From the NCBI RefSeq assembly GCF_030653755.1, contig NZ_JAURYU010000008.1, positions 17,387-81,386 on the forward strand: DNA of 64,000 nucleotides, given 5' to 3'. Below the pieces are notes generated by a model, which was not told the origin of the DNA, searched no databases, and saw only the letters and a list, made by a program, of their open reading frames with translations. Below, one piece after another: positions 9,175-18,792 of the stretch (position 1 is the stretch's first letter; each line of letters starts with the position of its first letter). Position numbers and translations under genes: made by a program. This DNA is from Methylotenera sp. (lineage in GTDB: Bacteria > Pseudomonadota > Gammaproteobacteria > Burkholderiales > Methylophilaceae).

Positions 9175-10083
9175 TCAGCCCCGCGGATGATGCACACTAT
9201 GCAGCCGCTTCAACCGCTCCCGCGCCACATGCGTATAGATTTGGGTAGTAGAAATATCTGAATGACCTAACAGCATCTGCACCACCCTTAAATCAGCCCC
9301 ATGGTTGAGCAAATGCGTTGCAAACGCATGGCGTAGCACATGAGGCGACATATGCTTGGTGATTCCCGCTAACAATGCATAACGCTTAATCATGTACCAA
9401 AAAGCTTGGCGTGTCATTGCATCCCCGCGATTTGTAACAAACAACGCATCACATAATCGGTTTTGCAATATTTGCCGCCTCTCCTCCTTTAAATAACGCG
9501 ATATCCACTCAACGGCATCTTCACCCATCGGCACTAAGCGCGTTTTACTACCTTTACCTGTCACACGCACGACACTATCACTGAGACTTACTTCCGTTGT
9601 TTTAATTGAAACCAGCTCAGATACACGTAGTCCACATGCATAAAGCAACTCCAACATTGCCTTATCTCGCACTCCCGCAGCCTCATTTAAATTGGGGGCA
9701 TTGAGTAAAGCTTCCACCTCTTCTTCATTCAAGCTTTTGGGCAAACTACGCGGTAACTTAGGGGATTCTATTTGGACGGTAGGATCAACGTTTATCGTAT
9801 TTTCACGTAAGCAATGGCGATAAAAACGGCGCAAGCTGGCAATTAGGCGGCCAATACTACGCGGTTTACTTTGTGGAAACCTAACTGCCAGATATTGCTG
9901 AACATCCGCTTTATCAATAGTTAATAACTGCTTACCTTGAGTCAACACCCAAACCGCAAACGAAGTGAGGTCTAGCCGATAACTTTCTAATGTATTTTTA
10001 GATAAGCCATCCTCTAACCATAGATGATCAATAAAAACATCAATCTGCGCTACATCATCTGGTGAAATTAGGCGTTTATTCAC
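9175..10083 (-). CDS. xerD: Tyrosine recombinase XerD
   Basis: 302 residues. With XerC it resolves chromosome dimers at dif at the FtsK-activated septum. An N-terminal SAM-like domain (about 10-100) is followed by the catalytic domain with all six residues in place: R153, K177, H248, R251, H274 and nucleophile Y283 (THVARERL follows). The start is GTG, overlapping the ogt stop by 8 bases, so translation is probably coupled. XerD rather than XerC is based on overall resemblance (LLGHSDISTTQIYTHV). Confidence 0.93.
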   Translation of the reverse strand: MNKRLISPDDVAQIDVFIDHLWLEDGLSKNTLESYRLDLTSFAVWVLTQGKQLLTIDKADVQQYLAVRFPQSKPRSIGRLIASLRRFYRHCLRENTINVDPTVQIESPKLPRSLPKSLNEEEVEALLNAPNLNEAAGVRDKAMLELLYACGLRVSELVSIKTTEVSLSDSVVRVTGKGSKTRLVPMGEDAVEWISRYLKEERRQILQNRLCDALFVTNRGDAMTRQAFWYMIKRYALLAGITKHMSPHVLRHAFATHLLNHGADLRVVQMLLGHSDISTTQIYTHVARERLKRLHSVHHPRG

Positions 10084-10615
10084 TTACCACCTCACCACAT
10101 TGCACGCCTTCATGCTGTAACAACCATTGCTTAATAAGCAAGCCATTATGTTTACCTTGCATGAACCCACCTAAGCCATTTTTAGCGACCACTCTGTGGC
10201 ACGGAATAAGCAACGGCAACTGATTGGCCCCACAAGCATTTGCTACCGCCCGCGGCCCTGAGCCAATTTGTTTTGCTAACTCTGTATACGTGCTGGTCTG
10301 TCCACATGGAATGGCTGCAATTGCCTGCCAAACCCGCTGTTGAAAGACTGTGCCCTTCTGGTGAACAGGTAAGTTAAATGTTGAACTAGCTTGTTGCAGA
10401 TACTGCATGAGTTGTTGGCAAGCCGCGCTCACTAGTGGATGTGCTGATGGTTTCTCAAGTGACACCTTGCCATGGCCAGGGAACTCCTGCGTATTGGTTG
10501 CTGGCGGAAGCAACTCGATGACTAACTGACCATGATGAACACCAATAGACACCTGACCAAACGGTGCATTAATTAAAGCATGATCATTGATGGCAAGAGA
10601 GTTAGATTTCATCAC
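10076..10615 (-). CDS. ogt: Methylated-DNA--protein-cysteine methyltransferase
   Basis: 179 residues. A suicide repair protein that moves the methyl group from O6-methylguanine to its own cysteine. The active site is C139 in IPCHRVV; the helix-turn-helix segment TYTELAKQIGSGPRAVANACGANQLP precedes it. There is no AdaA-type zinc or AraC domain, so this is the free-standing Ogt type. It is the upstream partner of xerD in a two-gene unit. Confidence 0.92.
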   Translation of the reverse strand: MMKSNSLAINDHALINAPFGQVSIGVHHGQLVIELLPPATNTQEFPGHGKVSLEKPSAHPLVSAACQQLMQYLQQASSTFNLPVHQKGTVFQQRVWQAIAAIPCGQTSTYTELAKQIGSGPRAVANACGANQLPLLIPCHRVVAKNGLGGFMQGKHNGLLIKQWLLQHEGVQCGEVVSE

Positions 10616-10714
10616 GTTATGTTAAGCGCAAAGTGCGTCATGAGCAAACAACACATCTTGTTTATTAATCACTTTCATTGCCAAGTGATTAGCGTATTGC
10701 CATTAAATGTACAA

Positions 10715-10749
10715 TAAAAAACCCCAATGATTTTCATCAATTGGGGTTT
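10715..10749 (-). terminator. Terminator of the rpsP-rimM-trmD-rplS operon
   Basis: Minus strand: AAACCCCAAT and ATTGGGGTTT around a 10-base loop, followed by TTT. Strong Rho-independent hairpin 30 bases after the rplS stop. Confidence 0.9.
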
Positions 10750-10778
10750 AGTGTGCTTTACAACACAAATACTAGGTT

Positions 10779-11174
10779 TTACGCTTTTTCTACTGGCGCT
10801 AAAACTTCTCTGTCACGTGCTACTAATTTCTCTTTAATACGTGCAGATTTACCTGAACGCTCACGTAGGTAGTACAGTTTCGCACGACGTACGTCACCGC
10901 GACGTTTCACTTCAATTGAAGCGATTAGTGGTGAGTAAGTTTGGAATGTACGCTCTACACCTTCACCAGATGAGATTTTACGTACGATGAATGATGAGTT
11001 CAAACCACGGTTACGTTTTGCAATCACAACGCCTTCGTATGACTGTACACGTTTACGTGTACCTTCAACTACGTTTACGCCAACCACTACAGTGTCACCT
11101 GGAGCAAAAACAGGAATCGTTTTGCCTAAACGGGCAATTTCTTCCTCTTCCAACATTTTAATAATATCTGCCAT
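10779..11174 (-). CDS. rplS: 50S ribosomal protein L19
   Basis: 131 residues, slightly longer than the E. coli protein because of a C-terminal [16 protein letters not shown] tail. L19 sits at the 30S-50S interface. The core [24 protein letters not shown] and [15 protein letters not shown] are family signatures. Last gene of the rpsP-rimM-trmD-rplS operon, about 75 bases after trmD, and followed by a terminator. Confidence 0.97.
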   Translation of the reverse strand: MADIIKMLEEEEIARLGKTIPVFAPGDTVVVGVNVVEGTRKRVQSYEGVVIAKRNRGLNSSFIVRKISSGEGVERTFQTYSPLIASIEVKRRGDVRRAKLYYLRERSGKSARIKEKLVARDREVLAPVEKA

Positions 11175-11249
11175 CTTTATTTATCTCTTCCAGTTACCCG
11201 TCGGAGTTCCTTTTAATTGTGAAGAAACTTGTTCCTACTGATCAAAACC

Positions 11250-11990
11250 CTATTCAAGTTCTTTTAGTAGCCGTGCTTCTTCTTTCGTCAACGGCCTTGC
11301 GGCCAATAAATCGGGACGTTGATCCCGAGTTCTTTGCAGTGACATTTTCAAACGCCACTGTTTAATCTTGGCATGATTACCTGACATTAATACTTCAGGC
11401 ACTCGACTACCGTTATATTCTTCTGGCCTAGTGTAGTGCGGACAATCTAACAAGCCATCTACAAATGAATCTTCAATTGCAGAATCACTATCACCTAACG
11501 CACCTGGCAACTGGCGGATAATTGCATCCATCAACGCCATGGCGGGCAATTCACCACCACTTAATACATAATCCCCAATCGATATTTCTTCATCCACTTC
11601 AGCATCAATTAAACGCTGATCGACGCCTTCATATCGACTGGCAAGCAACACCAAGCCTTGCTTTTTGCTTAACTCCATCACTTTCTGATGCGTCAGCGGC
11701 TTTCCTGCTGGCGATAGATGCACAACCCAATGATCAATTTTCTCAGCCGTCTGTGTTGCCTTTGCTGCGTTAATTGCTTTTTCAAGCGGTTGCACCAGCA
11801 TCACCATGCCAGGACCACCACCATAAGGTCTATCATCTACGGTTTTATGATTGTCGCTAGTGAAATCACGCGGATTCCAAAAGCCAACCTCATAAATGCC
11901 TTGCTGTAATGCCCTGCTTGTAATGCCATACTTAGTGATGGCATCAAACATTTCAGGAAACAAGGTCACAATATCAAATTTAAACGCCAT
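11250..11990 (-). CDS. trmD: tRNA (guanine-N1-)-methyltransferase
   Basis: 246 residues. Methylates G37 of tRNAs that read codons starting with C, and of some proline tRNAs, using S-adenosylmethionine; prevents +1 frameshifting. The SPOUT knot is visible in [14 protein letters not shown] and [21 protein letters not shown]. The start [16 protein letters not shown] is canonical. It lies between rimM (31 bases upstream) and rplS. Confidence 0.97.
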   Translation of the reverse strand: MAFKFDIVTLFPEMFDAITKYGITSRALQQGIYEVGFWNPRDFTSDNHKTVDDRPYGGGPGMVMLVQPLEKAINAAKATQTAEKIDHWVVHLSPAGKPLTHQKVMELSKKQGLVLLASRYEGVDQRLIDAEVDEEISIGDYVLSGGELPAMALMDAIIRQLPGALGDSDSAIEDSFVDGLLDCPHYTRPEEYNGSRVPEVLMSGNHAKIKQWRLKMSLQRTRDQRPDLLAARPLTKEEARLLKELE

Positions 11991-12020
11991 GATTTAAATG
12001 GTTTAATTTTAACGAAACGA

Positions 12021-12572
12021 CTAAAAGTCTTCGTCCCAATCAACCAGCATCGTCTTGGCTTTTAAATCAACCTCTAATACGACTGTTGCTACAAAGGGCA
12101 ATAGTCGCTCTTGCGGTTTTTCTTTATCAGCATCAGCACTCAATACTTCTGGTTTTACTACATCTGATTTTACGACGAGCACATCATTTGCACCAGTTTC
12201 AAACACTTCAGTAATTAAACCAAAATCAACGCCCTGACTGTTTTTAACACGTAACCCGATTAAGTCTGACCAGTAATATTCATTCTCGTCAGGCTCTGGC
12301 AATTGCGCTCTTGGCACGGCAATTTGCTTACCTTTGCACGCCAACGCAGCGTCACGATCATCGACACCTGCCAACTTCACAACAATAACATCGTTATGAA
12401 GTTTAGCAGTTTCAACCACCATTTCGCGCCAGTCGTCGCCTTTACCTAGCCACCAAGTGTCATAATCAAACAGGCCGTCAATGACTTCTGTATCAGGCAA
12501 CACTTTAAGCCAACCATAAACGCCGTAGGGCGCAACAATGCGCCCCATTACTACCATGTTATTCACAGCCAT
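12021..12572 (-). CDS. rimM: Ribosome maturation factor RimM
   Basis: 183 residues. Binds S19 and helps mature the 3' domain of 16S rRNA. The N-terminal RimM beta-barrel opens MVVMGRIVAPYGVYGWLKV; the C-terminal PRC-barrel part begins near EYYWSDLIGLRV (about 93) and ends LKAKTMLVDWDEDF. Second gene of the rpsP operon. Confidence 0.96.
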   Translation of the reverse strand: MAVNNMVVMGRIVAPYGVYGWLKVLPDTEVIDGLFDYDTWWLGKGDDWREMVVETAKLHNDVIVVKLAGVDDRDAALACKGKQIAVPRAQLPEPDENEYYWSDLIGLRVKNSQGVDFGLITEVFETGANDVLVVKSDVVKPEVLSADADKEKPQERLLPFVATVVLEVDLKAKTMLVDWDEDF

Positions 12573-12579
12573 TTTAATT

Positions 12580-12600
12580 GCTTAGGTAAATTACCTAAGC
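12580..12600. repeat. Perfect palindrome between rpsP and rimM
   Basis: GCTTAGGTAA and TTACCTAAGC, 10-base arms with one base between. It lies inside the operon, just before the rimM ribosome site. On the plus strand it is followed by TTTTT, but operon transcription runs the other way, so attenuation or an RNA processing site are options. Confidence 0.6.
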
Positions 12601-12608
12601 TTTTTAAA

Positions 12609-13055
12609 TTAAGCGTCAGCAGCTGGTGTTTCAGCAGCGGCAGCCTCAGCAGCTTTAGCTGCGGCAGCAGCCTCTGCGGCTTGAGCGTCAGCTTCTGCCT
12701 TAGCAGCGTCAGCGGCTGCTTTTAATTTTGCAGCTTCTTCAGCAGCAGCTTTTGCTTTAGCAGCTTCAGCCTTAGCAGCGTCTTTTGCTTTAGCAGCAAT
12801 AGCAGCTTCTGGACCTTTAGCGTGGAATTTAACTAAACGAGCAACTGTATCAGACAGTTGTGCGCCGTTATTTTGCCAATGCGCAACACGAGCTAAATCG
12901 ATACGTAAACCTTCAGCGTTTGCACTAGCTGATGGATTGTAAAAACCAACACGCTCAATAAAGCGACCATCACGACGATTGCGTGAATCAGCTACAACCA
13001 AGTTGTAGAAAGGAGTTTTTTTCGCGCCACCACGAGCTAAACGAATAATAACCAT
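12609..13055 (-). CDS. rpsP: 30S ribosomal protein S16 with long Ala/Lys tail
   Basis: 148 residues against about 82-90 for a usual S16. Residues 1-83 are the normal S16 fold ([24 protein letters not shown], then [15 protein letters not shown]). From about residue 84 an alanine, lysine and glutamate-rich low-complexity tail of some 65 residues follows, built from AAKA/EAAK-like steps and probably one long helix, with no aromatic residues. First gene of the rpsP-rimM-trmD-rplS operon. The tail may be a repeat expansion; its function is unknown. Confidence 0.95.
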   Translation of the reverse strand: MVIIRLARGGAKKTPFYNLVVADSRNRRDGRFIERVGFYNPSASANAEGLRIDLARVAHWQNNGAQLSDTVARLVKFHAKGPEAAIAAKAKDAAKAEAAKAKAAAEEAAKLKAAADAAKAEADAQAAEAAAAAKAAEAAAAETPAADA

Positions 13056-13190
13056 AATCTTTGTTCTCTTTTGAAAAATTTAAAGCAGAAAGGCGCGGAT
13101 TTTACGTTACTTATACACCTTTTGGCAAGCTATTTATCTACATTTATTAATCAAGTAATGATTTATATAAAAATAGTTTGCCAGTTAGGA

Positions 13191-13871
13191 TTATAAATGT
13201 AGTTTGTAACGTGTAGGGTCCGCCAACCCTGCTGCTAAGAAGCCCTCGCGACGTAAGCGGCATGAGTCGCACAAACCACAAGCTTCACCTTCGCTATCAG
13301 CCTGATAGCACGAAACCGTCATGGCGTAATCTACACCTAATGTTGTGCCTAGTTTGACTATCTCAGCCTTAGTCATATCGATTAAAGGTGCATGTATGGT
13401 AATAGTTTTACCTTCCACTGCACTTTTAGTGGCTAAATTAGCCATATTTTGAAACGCTTTAACGTATTCTCCACGACAGTCTGGATAACCAGAATAGTCT
13501 AAAGCATTCACGCCAATAAAAATATCTTGTGCTTGCAACACTTCGGCCCAAGCCAATGCCAGCGATAGCATAATGGTGTTACGTGCTGGCACATAAGTAA
13601 TGGGAATGCCTTCTGTTGCGCTTTCAGGCACAGCAATAGCATCATCAGTCAGTGCCGACCCACCAAATAAAGATAAATCCAACTGTGCAGTTTTGTGTGC
13701 AGCTGCACCCATCACTTTGGCAACATTTTTTGCTGCGAACAACTCTGCAATATGACGCTGATGGTAGTCCAAACTTAAACAGTAGCAATCGAAATCTTGG
13801 TTACGTGCATAGGCTAACACTGTGGCTGAGTCTAACCCACCTGACAGAAGTACAACGGCTTTTTTTGTCAT
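13191..13871 (-). CDS. queC: 7-cyano-7-deazaguanine synthase
   Basis: 226 residues from the ATG at 13871. It converts 7-carboxy-7-deazaguanine to preQ0 with ATP and ammonia, on the way to queuosine. The ATP-pyrophosphatase loop SGGLDS is at 10-15. Zinc-binding cysteines C188, C198, C201 and C204 are all present. An upstream start (GRGAWK extension) is possible in frame, but the 13871 ATG overlaps the queE stop as ATGA and precedes the conserved [10 protein letters not shown], so it is preferred. Confidence 0.95.
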   Translation of the reverse strand: MTKKAVVLLSGGLDSATVLAYARNQDFDCYCLSLDYHQRHIAELFAAKNVAKVMGAAAHKTAQLDLSLFGGSALTDDAIAVPESATEGIPITYVPARNTIMLSLALAWAEVLQAQDIFIGVNALDYSGYPDCRGEYVKAFQNMANLATKSAVEGKTITIHAPLIDMTKAEIVKLGTTLGVDYAMTVSCYQADSEGEACGLCDSCRLRREGFLAAGLADPTRYKLHL

Positions 13872-14506
13872 TTTCCAGGCACCTCGCCCCATAATATCTT
13901 GTGTAACTGCAATTGCATACGCACAGGAAGCTTATCTTCCAAGACCCAATCGGCTAAGTCTGATGGCACTACTTGGCTATAAACTGGTGAAAATAGTACT
14001 GGGCATTTATCAGTTAAACGCTCTTTTACCAAAAGGTCTTTTGCCCATTCATAATCAGCGCGACTGCATAGCACAAACTTTACCTCATCTGTTTTTTTAA
14101 GATGCGCTAAATTGGTCCATAAGTTGTTTTTGAGTTCACCTGAATCTGGTGTTTTAATATCCAAGATGACTGATACACGAGCATCCACTGGCCCAATATC
14201 AATAGCGCCACCAGTTTCTAGAGAAACGCTATAGCCTTGATCACACAGCGCTTTAAGTAATACGTGGCAGTCTTTTTGCGCCAGCGGCTCACCGCCAGTC
14301 ACTGTCACGTATGGCGTGCCAAACTCTGCGACTTTAGTGAGAATGTCATCGATTTCCATATTGCTACCGCCACTAAAAGCATAGGCAGTATCACAATATA
14401 CGCAACGCATTGGGCAACCTGTAAGGCGCACAAATACGGTAGGCAAGCCCACACGCGAGGACTCGCCTTGTAGCGAATAAAAAATTTCATGGATTTTAAG
14501 TTTCAT
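13868..14506 (-). CDS. queE: 7-carboxy-7-deazaguanine synthase
   Basis: 212 residues. A radical SAM enzyme that contracts the ring of 6-carboxy-tetrahydropterin to 7-carboxy-7-deazaguanine. The iron-sulphur cluster cysteines are C31, C35 and C38 (CPMRCVYC). The start [15 protein letters not shown] and [10 protein letters not shown] are family marks. Translationally coupled with queC by a 4-base ATGA overlap; the pair makes preQ0 for tRNA queuosine. Confidence 0.95.
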   Translation of the reverse strand: MKLKIHEIFYSLQGESSRVGLPTVFVRLTGCPMRCVYCDTAYAFSGGSNMEIDDILTKVAEFGTPYVTVTGGEPLAQKDCHVLLKALCDQGYSVSLETGGAIDIGPVDARVSVILDIKTPDSGELKNNLWTNLAHLKKTDEVKFVLCSRADYEWAKDLLVKERLTDKCPVLFSPVYSQVVPSDLADWVLEDKLPVRMQLQLHKILWGEVPGK

Positions 14507-14538
14507 CTAATACTTTGCACACCAACAATTAATCACGC

Positions 14539-14575
14539 AAAAAAATAGCGCCAACACAGAGATTGGCGCTATTTT
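14539..14575 (-). terminator. Terminator between cpoB and queE
   Basis: AAATAGCGCCAA and TTGGCGCTATTT, 12-base arms around 8 bases, with T-runs on both sides; on the minus strand seven Ts follow. It ends the Tol-Pal transcript and separates it from queE-queC. Confidence 0.9.
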
Positions 14576-14658
14576 AACTTAAAAGCTTTATTTGCCTAAA
14601 TGTAGGCGAATAAACAAATTTTAGGTGCTTACCTATTTTAATCACTATTTTTAAATAT

Positions 14659-15456
14659 CTATCGAATAGCCTCTAATGCTTTTAAACGTTTATGCGCGGT
14701 TGGCGTCAGCTCACTATTTGGAAACTTAGCGATTAAATCACGTAATGTTTTTTTAGCACCTAGTACTAAACCAAGCTGAATTTGGCTATTCGCCATATTG
14801 AACATTGCATCTGGTAGCTTCGGGCTATCAGCATAGGTATCAATTAACTTTTGCTGAGTGGCGATAGATGACTTGTAATTTTTTAATGCAAATTGTGAGT
14901 AGCCCAGACCATACATTGCTTCATGCGCATAGCTGCTAGTTGGATAATCTTTCAGGAACTTATCGTATGCATTGAATGCATCCTTATGCTTTGATTCTTT
15001 TGAGAGGCCGTTTGCTAACTCTAACAACTGGTATTCCTGCGTGTCTTTTTCAGCAACTGCGGGCGTGGCAGCCACTTCAGCTGTTGGCGCGGACTCTATC
15101 TTACGCAAACGCTCATCAATATCTGTATATAAATCTTTTTGACGCTGAAGTGCGGTTTCAACTTTATGATTGGCGACTTCAAGCTCACCTTTAAGCCTTG
15201 CATTCTCTTGCTTTAACGCATCAAGCTGTGACTGCATGTCGGCTAAAGCGTTTCTTGCAATAGCATCCCGCTGCTCTTGCGATTGTTTTAAATCATTAAT
15301 TGCAGACTGCGTAGCCTGATTCTGGCTTTGCATACTTTTCTCAACTTCTAGTATTTTCTTTCGCGCCTCTGCATCATCAAACAATGCAGAGTGACTGCTC
15401 ATGGAAAATAATTGCGTTGCTAACAATACGCTAGACAGAATCAGGTTTTTCATCAT
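14659..15456 (-). CDS. cpoB: Cell division coordinator CpoB (YbgF)
   Basis: 265 residues. A periplasmic protein that links Tol-Pal to peptidoglycan synthesis at the division site. Signal peptide at about 1-24; a charged, glutamine-rich coiled coil at about 28-110 (trimerisation region); then TPR repeats from about 140 to the end (LANGLSKESKHKDAFNAYDKFLKDYP and following). Last gene of the Tol-Pal cluster, 23 bases after pal, followed by a terminator. Confidence 0.94.
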   Translation of the reverse strand: MMKNLILSSVLLATQLFSMSSHSALFDDAEARKKILEVEKSMQSQNQATQSAINDLKQSQEQRDAIARNALADMQSQLDALKQENARLKGELEVANHKVETALQRQKDLYTDIDERLRKIESAPTAEVAATPAVAEKDTQEYQLLELANGLSKESKHKDAFNAYDKFLKDYPTSSYAHEAMYGLGYSQFALKNYKSSIATQQKLIDTYADSPKLPDAMFNMANSQIQLGLVLGAKKTLRDLIAKFPNSELTPTAHKRLKALEAIR

Positions 15457-15479
15457 TTTTAAACTTAATTATCTAAAAA

Positions 15480-16049
15480 TTAGTCGTTTTCGTAAACAAC
15501 ATCAACGCGACGGTTCAATTGATGGCAAGCTTCGTCAGCGCAATTTCCTGATGCTTTTTCTTCACCAAAACTCACTGTTTCGATTTGCTTGTCTTGAACA
15601 CCTAACAAGTTAAATGATTTTTTAACTGACACTGCACGACGTTGACCTAATGAAACGTTGTACTCACGTGTACCGCGCTCATCAGCGTTACCTTGCAATA
15701 CTAATTTAGCATCAGTATTAGCAAGCAAGTATTTTGCATGCGCTTCGATTAATGGGCGGAACTCTGCACGTACTGTGTCGCTATCAAAGTCAAAGTAGAT
15801 GTTTCTTTTTGACAAAATGTTGTTTGGATCTTTCAGTGGGTTATTACCGTTGTTAGCATTGCTATCAATAGTAACTTCTTTAACACCTGAAGTATCTGCT
15901 GAGCCGTCACTAGACTGTGATGAACCAGCTGGGCTTTTATCTTCAACGCCTGCAGGCTTGTCTGTCATCGGTGTACTTTTACAAGCAGATAACATTGCTG
16001 CTAGCACTAAAGCACCTAATACTTTTTTATTAAAAATTCCCTTAATCAT
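15480..16049 (-). CDS. pal: Peptidoglycan-associated lipoprotein Pal
   Basis: 189 residues from the ATG at 16049. Outer-membrane lipoprotein anchored to peptidoglycan, partner of TolB. Lipobox LSAC gives acylation at C23; a serine/asparagine-rich linker follows; the OmpA-like domain fills the last 110 residues (IYFDFDSDTVRAEF, NADERGTREYNVSLGQRRA, VDVVYEND). The ORF could extend 22 residues upstream, but AAAGGAG sits 7 bases before this ATG, and a signal peptide starts right there. Confidence 0.95.
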   Translation of the reverse strand: MIKGIFNKKVLGALVLAAMLSACKSTPMTDKPAGVEDKSPAGSSQSSDGSADTSGVKEVTIDSNANNGNNPLKDPNNILSKRNIYFDFDSDTVRAEFRPLIEAHAKYLLANTDAKLVLQGNADERGTREYNVSLGQRRAVSVKKSFNLLGVQDKQIETVSFGEEKASGNCADEACHQLNRRVDVVYEND

Positions 16050-16093
16050 TACTTTCTCCTTTAGTAAAAACAAACCATCCATATTACATCGCA

Positions 16094-17398
16094 TTAATTC
16101 AGTAGAGGACCCCATGCTGGCTCGCGAATATCGCCGCCTGACTCGCTTAGACGCTGCCTTACGCGACCATCTGCAGAAACTGCTGCAAGCGAGCCACGGC
16201 CAGCTGCTCTAGTAGCATATAGTATCACACGACCATTGGGTGCAAAACTAGGTGACTCATCCTGCGAGCCTTCGCTAAGTATCTGTACCTGCCCTGTCGT
16301 TAGGTTCTGCAAGGCAACGCGGAATTTTCCACCATCGTTACGAATCATCGCTAGCGATTTGCCATCTGGAGAGAAACGCGGGCTTAAATTGTAAGGACCA
16401 TCAAATGTGACTCGCTGCGCATCACCACCAATGGATGATACTTTGTAAATTTGCGGACTACCGCCTCGATCAGAGCTAAAGTATATCCACTTAGCATCTG
16501 GCGACCAGATAGGCTCTGTATCAATTGCGCTACTCTTAGTCAGTTGCTTTAAGCCACTGCCATCAGCATTAATAAGATAAAGCTGTGAGTTGGCAGCATG
16601 GGTTAACACTATCGCAAGTTTACTGCCATCTGGCGACCATGCAGGTGCACTATTGTTGCCTTTGAAGCTTGCCAATGTGATGCGTTGACCTGTCATCAGT
16701 GATTGCACAAAAATAATCGGCTTTTTCTTTTCAAAAGACACGTAGGCAATTTTGCTACCATCAGGCGACCATGCAGGCGAAATAATCGGCTCATTGGAAG
16801 AAACGACGGTTTGTGGATTAACACCATCCGCATCCGCCACTTGCAATGCATAGCGACCTTTGGATTTATTGATATAGGCAATACGACTTGCGAAAATTGC
16901 AGATTCACCAGTGAGCTTCTGGTAAATAACATCCGCTATCTTATGTGCTGTCATACGCAGTTGATTTGGCGCGATGTTGTAATCCATGCCAGCTAACTGA
17001 GTTTGCTTGAGCACATCACCCAATTGAAAACTTACCTTCAGACGATTGCCTGGCAAGGTTTCTATTTTTCCGACAGCAATGGCCTGTGCCTGCAATGCAG
17101 CCCAATCACTATATTTAACTTGGGAAATGTTACTAGGCTGACTCACTACACCCGCTGTTTCTAACACCCTAAACATACCGCTGCGGCGTAAATCTGCGCT
17201 AATAATGTTAGCGATATTTTCTTGATTTTTAACGTTATCTTGATTAAAAGGCACTATTGCGATGGGCAGTTGCTGCGCATTGCCGCCACTAATTTCTATT
17301 TCCAATGCTGCGTGACTAACTGGTGTCACGATTGCAGATGCCATGAATGCGGTTGCAGACAATAAGGCCACCTGAAATAAATTAAGCAATTTTTTCAT
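16094..17398 (-). CDS. tolB: Tol-Pal system periplasmic protein TolB
   Basis: 434 residues from the ATG at 17398. A signal peptide (about 1-30, ending SHA) is followed by the TolB N-terminal domain and a six-bladed propeller made of PD40 repeats such as SPAWSPDGSKIAYVSF, APAWSPDGSKLAIVLT and EPIWSPDAKWIYFSS. It binds Pal and TolA. In-frame alternatives at 17434 (ATG) and 17437 (TTG) would add 12-13 residues; 17398 is preferred because it gives a normal signal peptide, although no clear ribosome site is seen. Confidence 0.95.
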   Translation of the reverse strand: MKKLLNLFQVALLSATAFMASAIVTPVSHAALEIEISGGNAQQLPIAIVPFNQDNVKNQENIANIISADLRRSGMFRVLETAGVVSQPSNISQVKYSDWAALQAQAIAVGKIETLPGNRLKVSFQLGDVLKQTQLAGMDYNIAPNQLRMTAHKIADVIYQKLTGESAIFASRIAYINKSKGRYALQVADADGVNPQTVVSSNEPIISPAWSPDGSKIAYVSFEKKKPIIFVQSLMTGQRITLASFKGNNSAPAWSPDGSKLAIVLTHAANSQLYLINADGSGLKQLTKSSAIDTEPIWSPDAKWIYFSSDRGGSPQIYKVSSIGGDAQRVTFDGPYNLSPRFSPDGKSLAMIRNDGGKFRVALQNLTTGQVQILSEGSQDESPSFAPNGRVILYATRAAGRGSLAAVSADGRVRQRLSESGGDIREPAWGPLLN

Positions 17399-17501
17399 AT
17401 ATCGTATGGTCAGTGTAGTCTTAAAAAAGTTCATCAAATTTTACTGTAATCTGCAATAGATGCTAGTGCATTTACACTTACTTACATTTCAACCTTTAAA
17501 C

Positions 17502-18320
17502 CTAGTGGTCATTAGGTTTAAAGGTTAGCTTCAATGTCCTGAATTGTGAAAATAATGTTTTATCTTCAGGTAAAGGTAGAGGCTCTGAAGCGCGAATAGC
17601 GCGCTCAACCGCTTCATCACATGTGGCGTTGCCGCTAGACTTAGTAAGTTTAGGTGATGAGCCTAATTCACCTGTGGGCAACAGCGCGATATCAAATTTC
17701 AATTCGGGATTGCCATCACCGCATAGAGACTTATTCACGTTATTACGAATTTTTGCTTGAATTTTTGCTTTAAATTCGTCAACTACACCAGCCTTTGCCG
17801 CATTACTCTTTTGCTCGCCCAATGCTTTTTCATCACTTAGGCTTTCTTGTTGTAGCTTCTTTAGCGCATCATCTATAGGTGGCTTGTTAGGTTTTTCTAA
17901 GGCATCTTGCTCCACTAGTTTTTGCAATTTAGCCAACTGGTCTTCTTGTTGTATTTTTTTAGGGGGCTCTTTAGGCGGATCTTTTTTAATCGGCTTTTTT
18001 GGCGCCTCTTGTTTAATTGCGATTTCTGGCTCTGGTTTTGGTGGTAGCTTCAGTTCAGGCTTAGGCTCAATCACACGCTCTGCCTTGGGTTCTGGTTTTG
18101 GAATTTCTTTTACAACAGGTTTTGGTATCACCATTGGCGATGGCTGTTTAGGCACGTTGGCGACAGGCAGACTATCCCACAGCTCAACCTCCGCAATACT
18201 AACTGGATGGGTTGTTTTCCAATTAAACGAAATCAACAAGGCACCCAACAATATGACGTGCACAGTGATGGATAAAACACCGGCTTTAAATGAATCTGTA
18301 TTTTCGCGCTGACGTAACAT
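17502..18320 (-). CDS. tolA: Tol-Pal system protein TolA
   Basis: 272 residues. Inner-membrane protein reaching across the periplasm to Pal and TolB. One membrane segment at about 15-34; a long middle domain that is proline/lysine-rich at 60-130 (KPVVKEIPKPEPKAE type) rather than purely helical; C-terminal TonB-like domain with a conserved CDEAVERAIRASEPLPLP. It lies between tolR and tolB. Confidence 0.92.
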   Translation of the reverse strand: MLRQRENTDSFKAGVLSITVHVILLGALLISFNWKTTHPVSIAEVELWDSLPVANVPKQPSPMVIPKPVVKEIPKPEPKAERVIEPKPELKLPPKPEPEIAIKQEAPKKPIKKDPPKEPPKKIQQEDQLAKLQKLVEQDALEKPNKPPIDDALKKLQQESLSDEKALGEQKSNAAKAGVVDEFKAKIQAKIRNNVNKSLCGDGNPELKFDIALLPTGELGSSPKLTKSSGNATCDEAVERAIRASEPLPLPEDKTLFSQFRTLKLTFKPNDH

Positions 18321-18342
18321 AAGGTTAAATTAACTAAACACT

Positions 18343-18738
18343 TTAGGCGGGCTTAAGCAACAAGCCAACTTTGTCTACCCTATTAGTTTTAAGCAAATCC
18401 ATCACACTGATCACATCTTCGTATTTAACGTTTTTATCAGCGGCAATCACCACACTACGTTCTGGTGAGTTTGTTAATGTGGTTTGCACCGCAACCAACA
18501 TCTCATCACGTTGCATCGTTTTACTATCTAGCTCTATGCTGCCATCTTTCTTAACCGTGACAACAACTGGTGGCAGTTTTGGCTGACTGAGCGCTTGACC
18601 TGCGCCTGGCAGTTCCACCACGCCAGGGTTAGTCATAGGGGCTGTGACCATAAAAATGACCAACAAAACCAACGTGACGTCGATATACGGCACCACATTG
18701 ATTTGATTCATCATGCGGCGTTTACGTGTTCTGCTCAT
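18343..18738 (-). CDS. tolR: Tol-Pal system protein TolR
   Basis: 131 residues of the ExbD/TolR family. A single membrane helix at about 18-38 carries the proton-pathway aspartate in YIDVTLVLLVIFMVTAP; the rest is periplasmic. It works with TolQ as the proton-driven motor. It lies 22 bases upstream of tolA. A second ExbD-type gene is at 41267. Confidence 0.95.
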   Translation of the reverse strand: MSRTRKRRMMNQINVVPYIDVTLVLLVIFMVTAPMTNPGVVELPGAGQALSQPKLPPVVVTVKKDGSIELDSKTMQRDEMLVAVQTTLTNSPERSVVIAADKNVKYEDVISVMDLLKTNRVDKVGLLLKPA

Positions 18739-18792
18739 CGTGCAACCTCTGCTGAAAACAATTTTAAAGCAATATCCAATTGAATCATCATG

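Noticed and set aside
9175..10083. Integrase of a mobile element
   Set aside because: It has XerD length and catalytic pattern and is coupled to ogt in an ordinary chromosomal setting.
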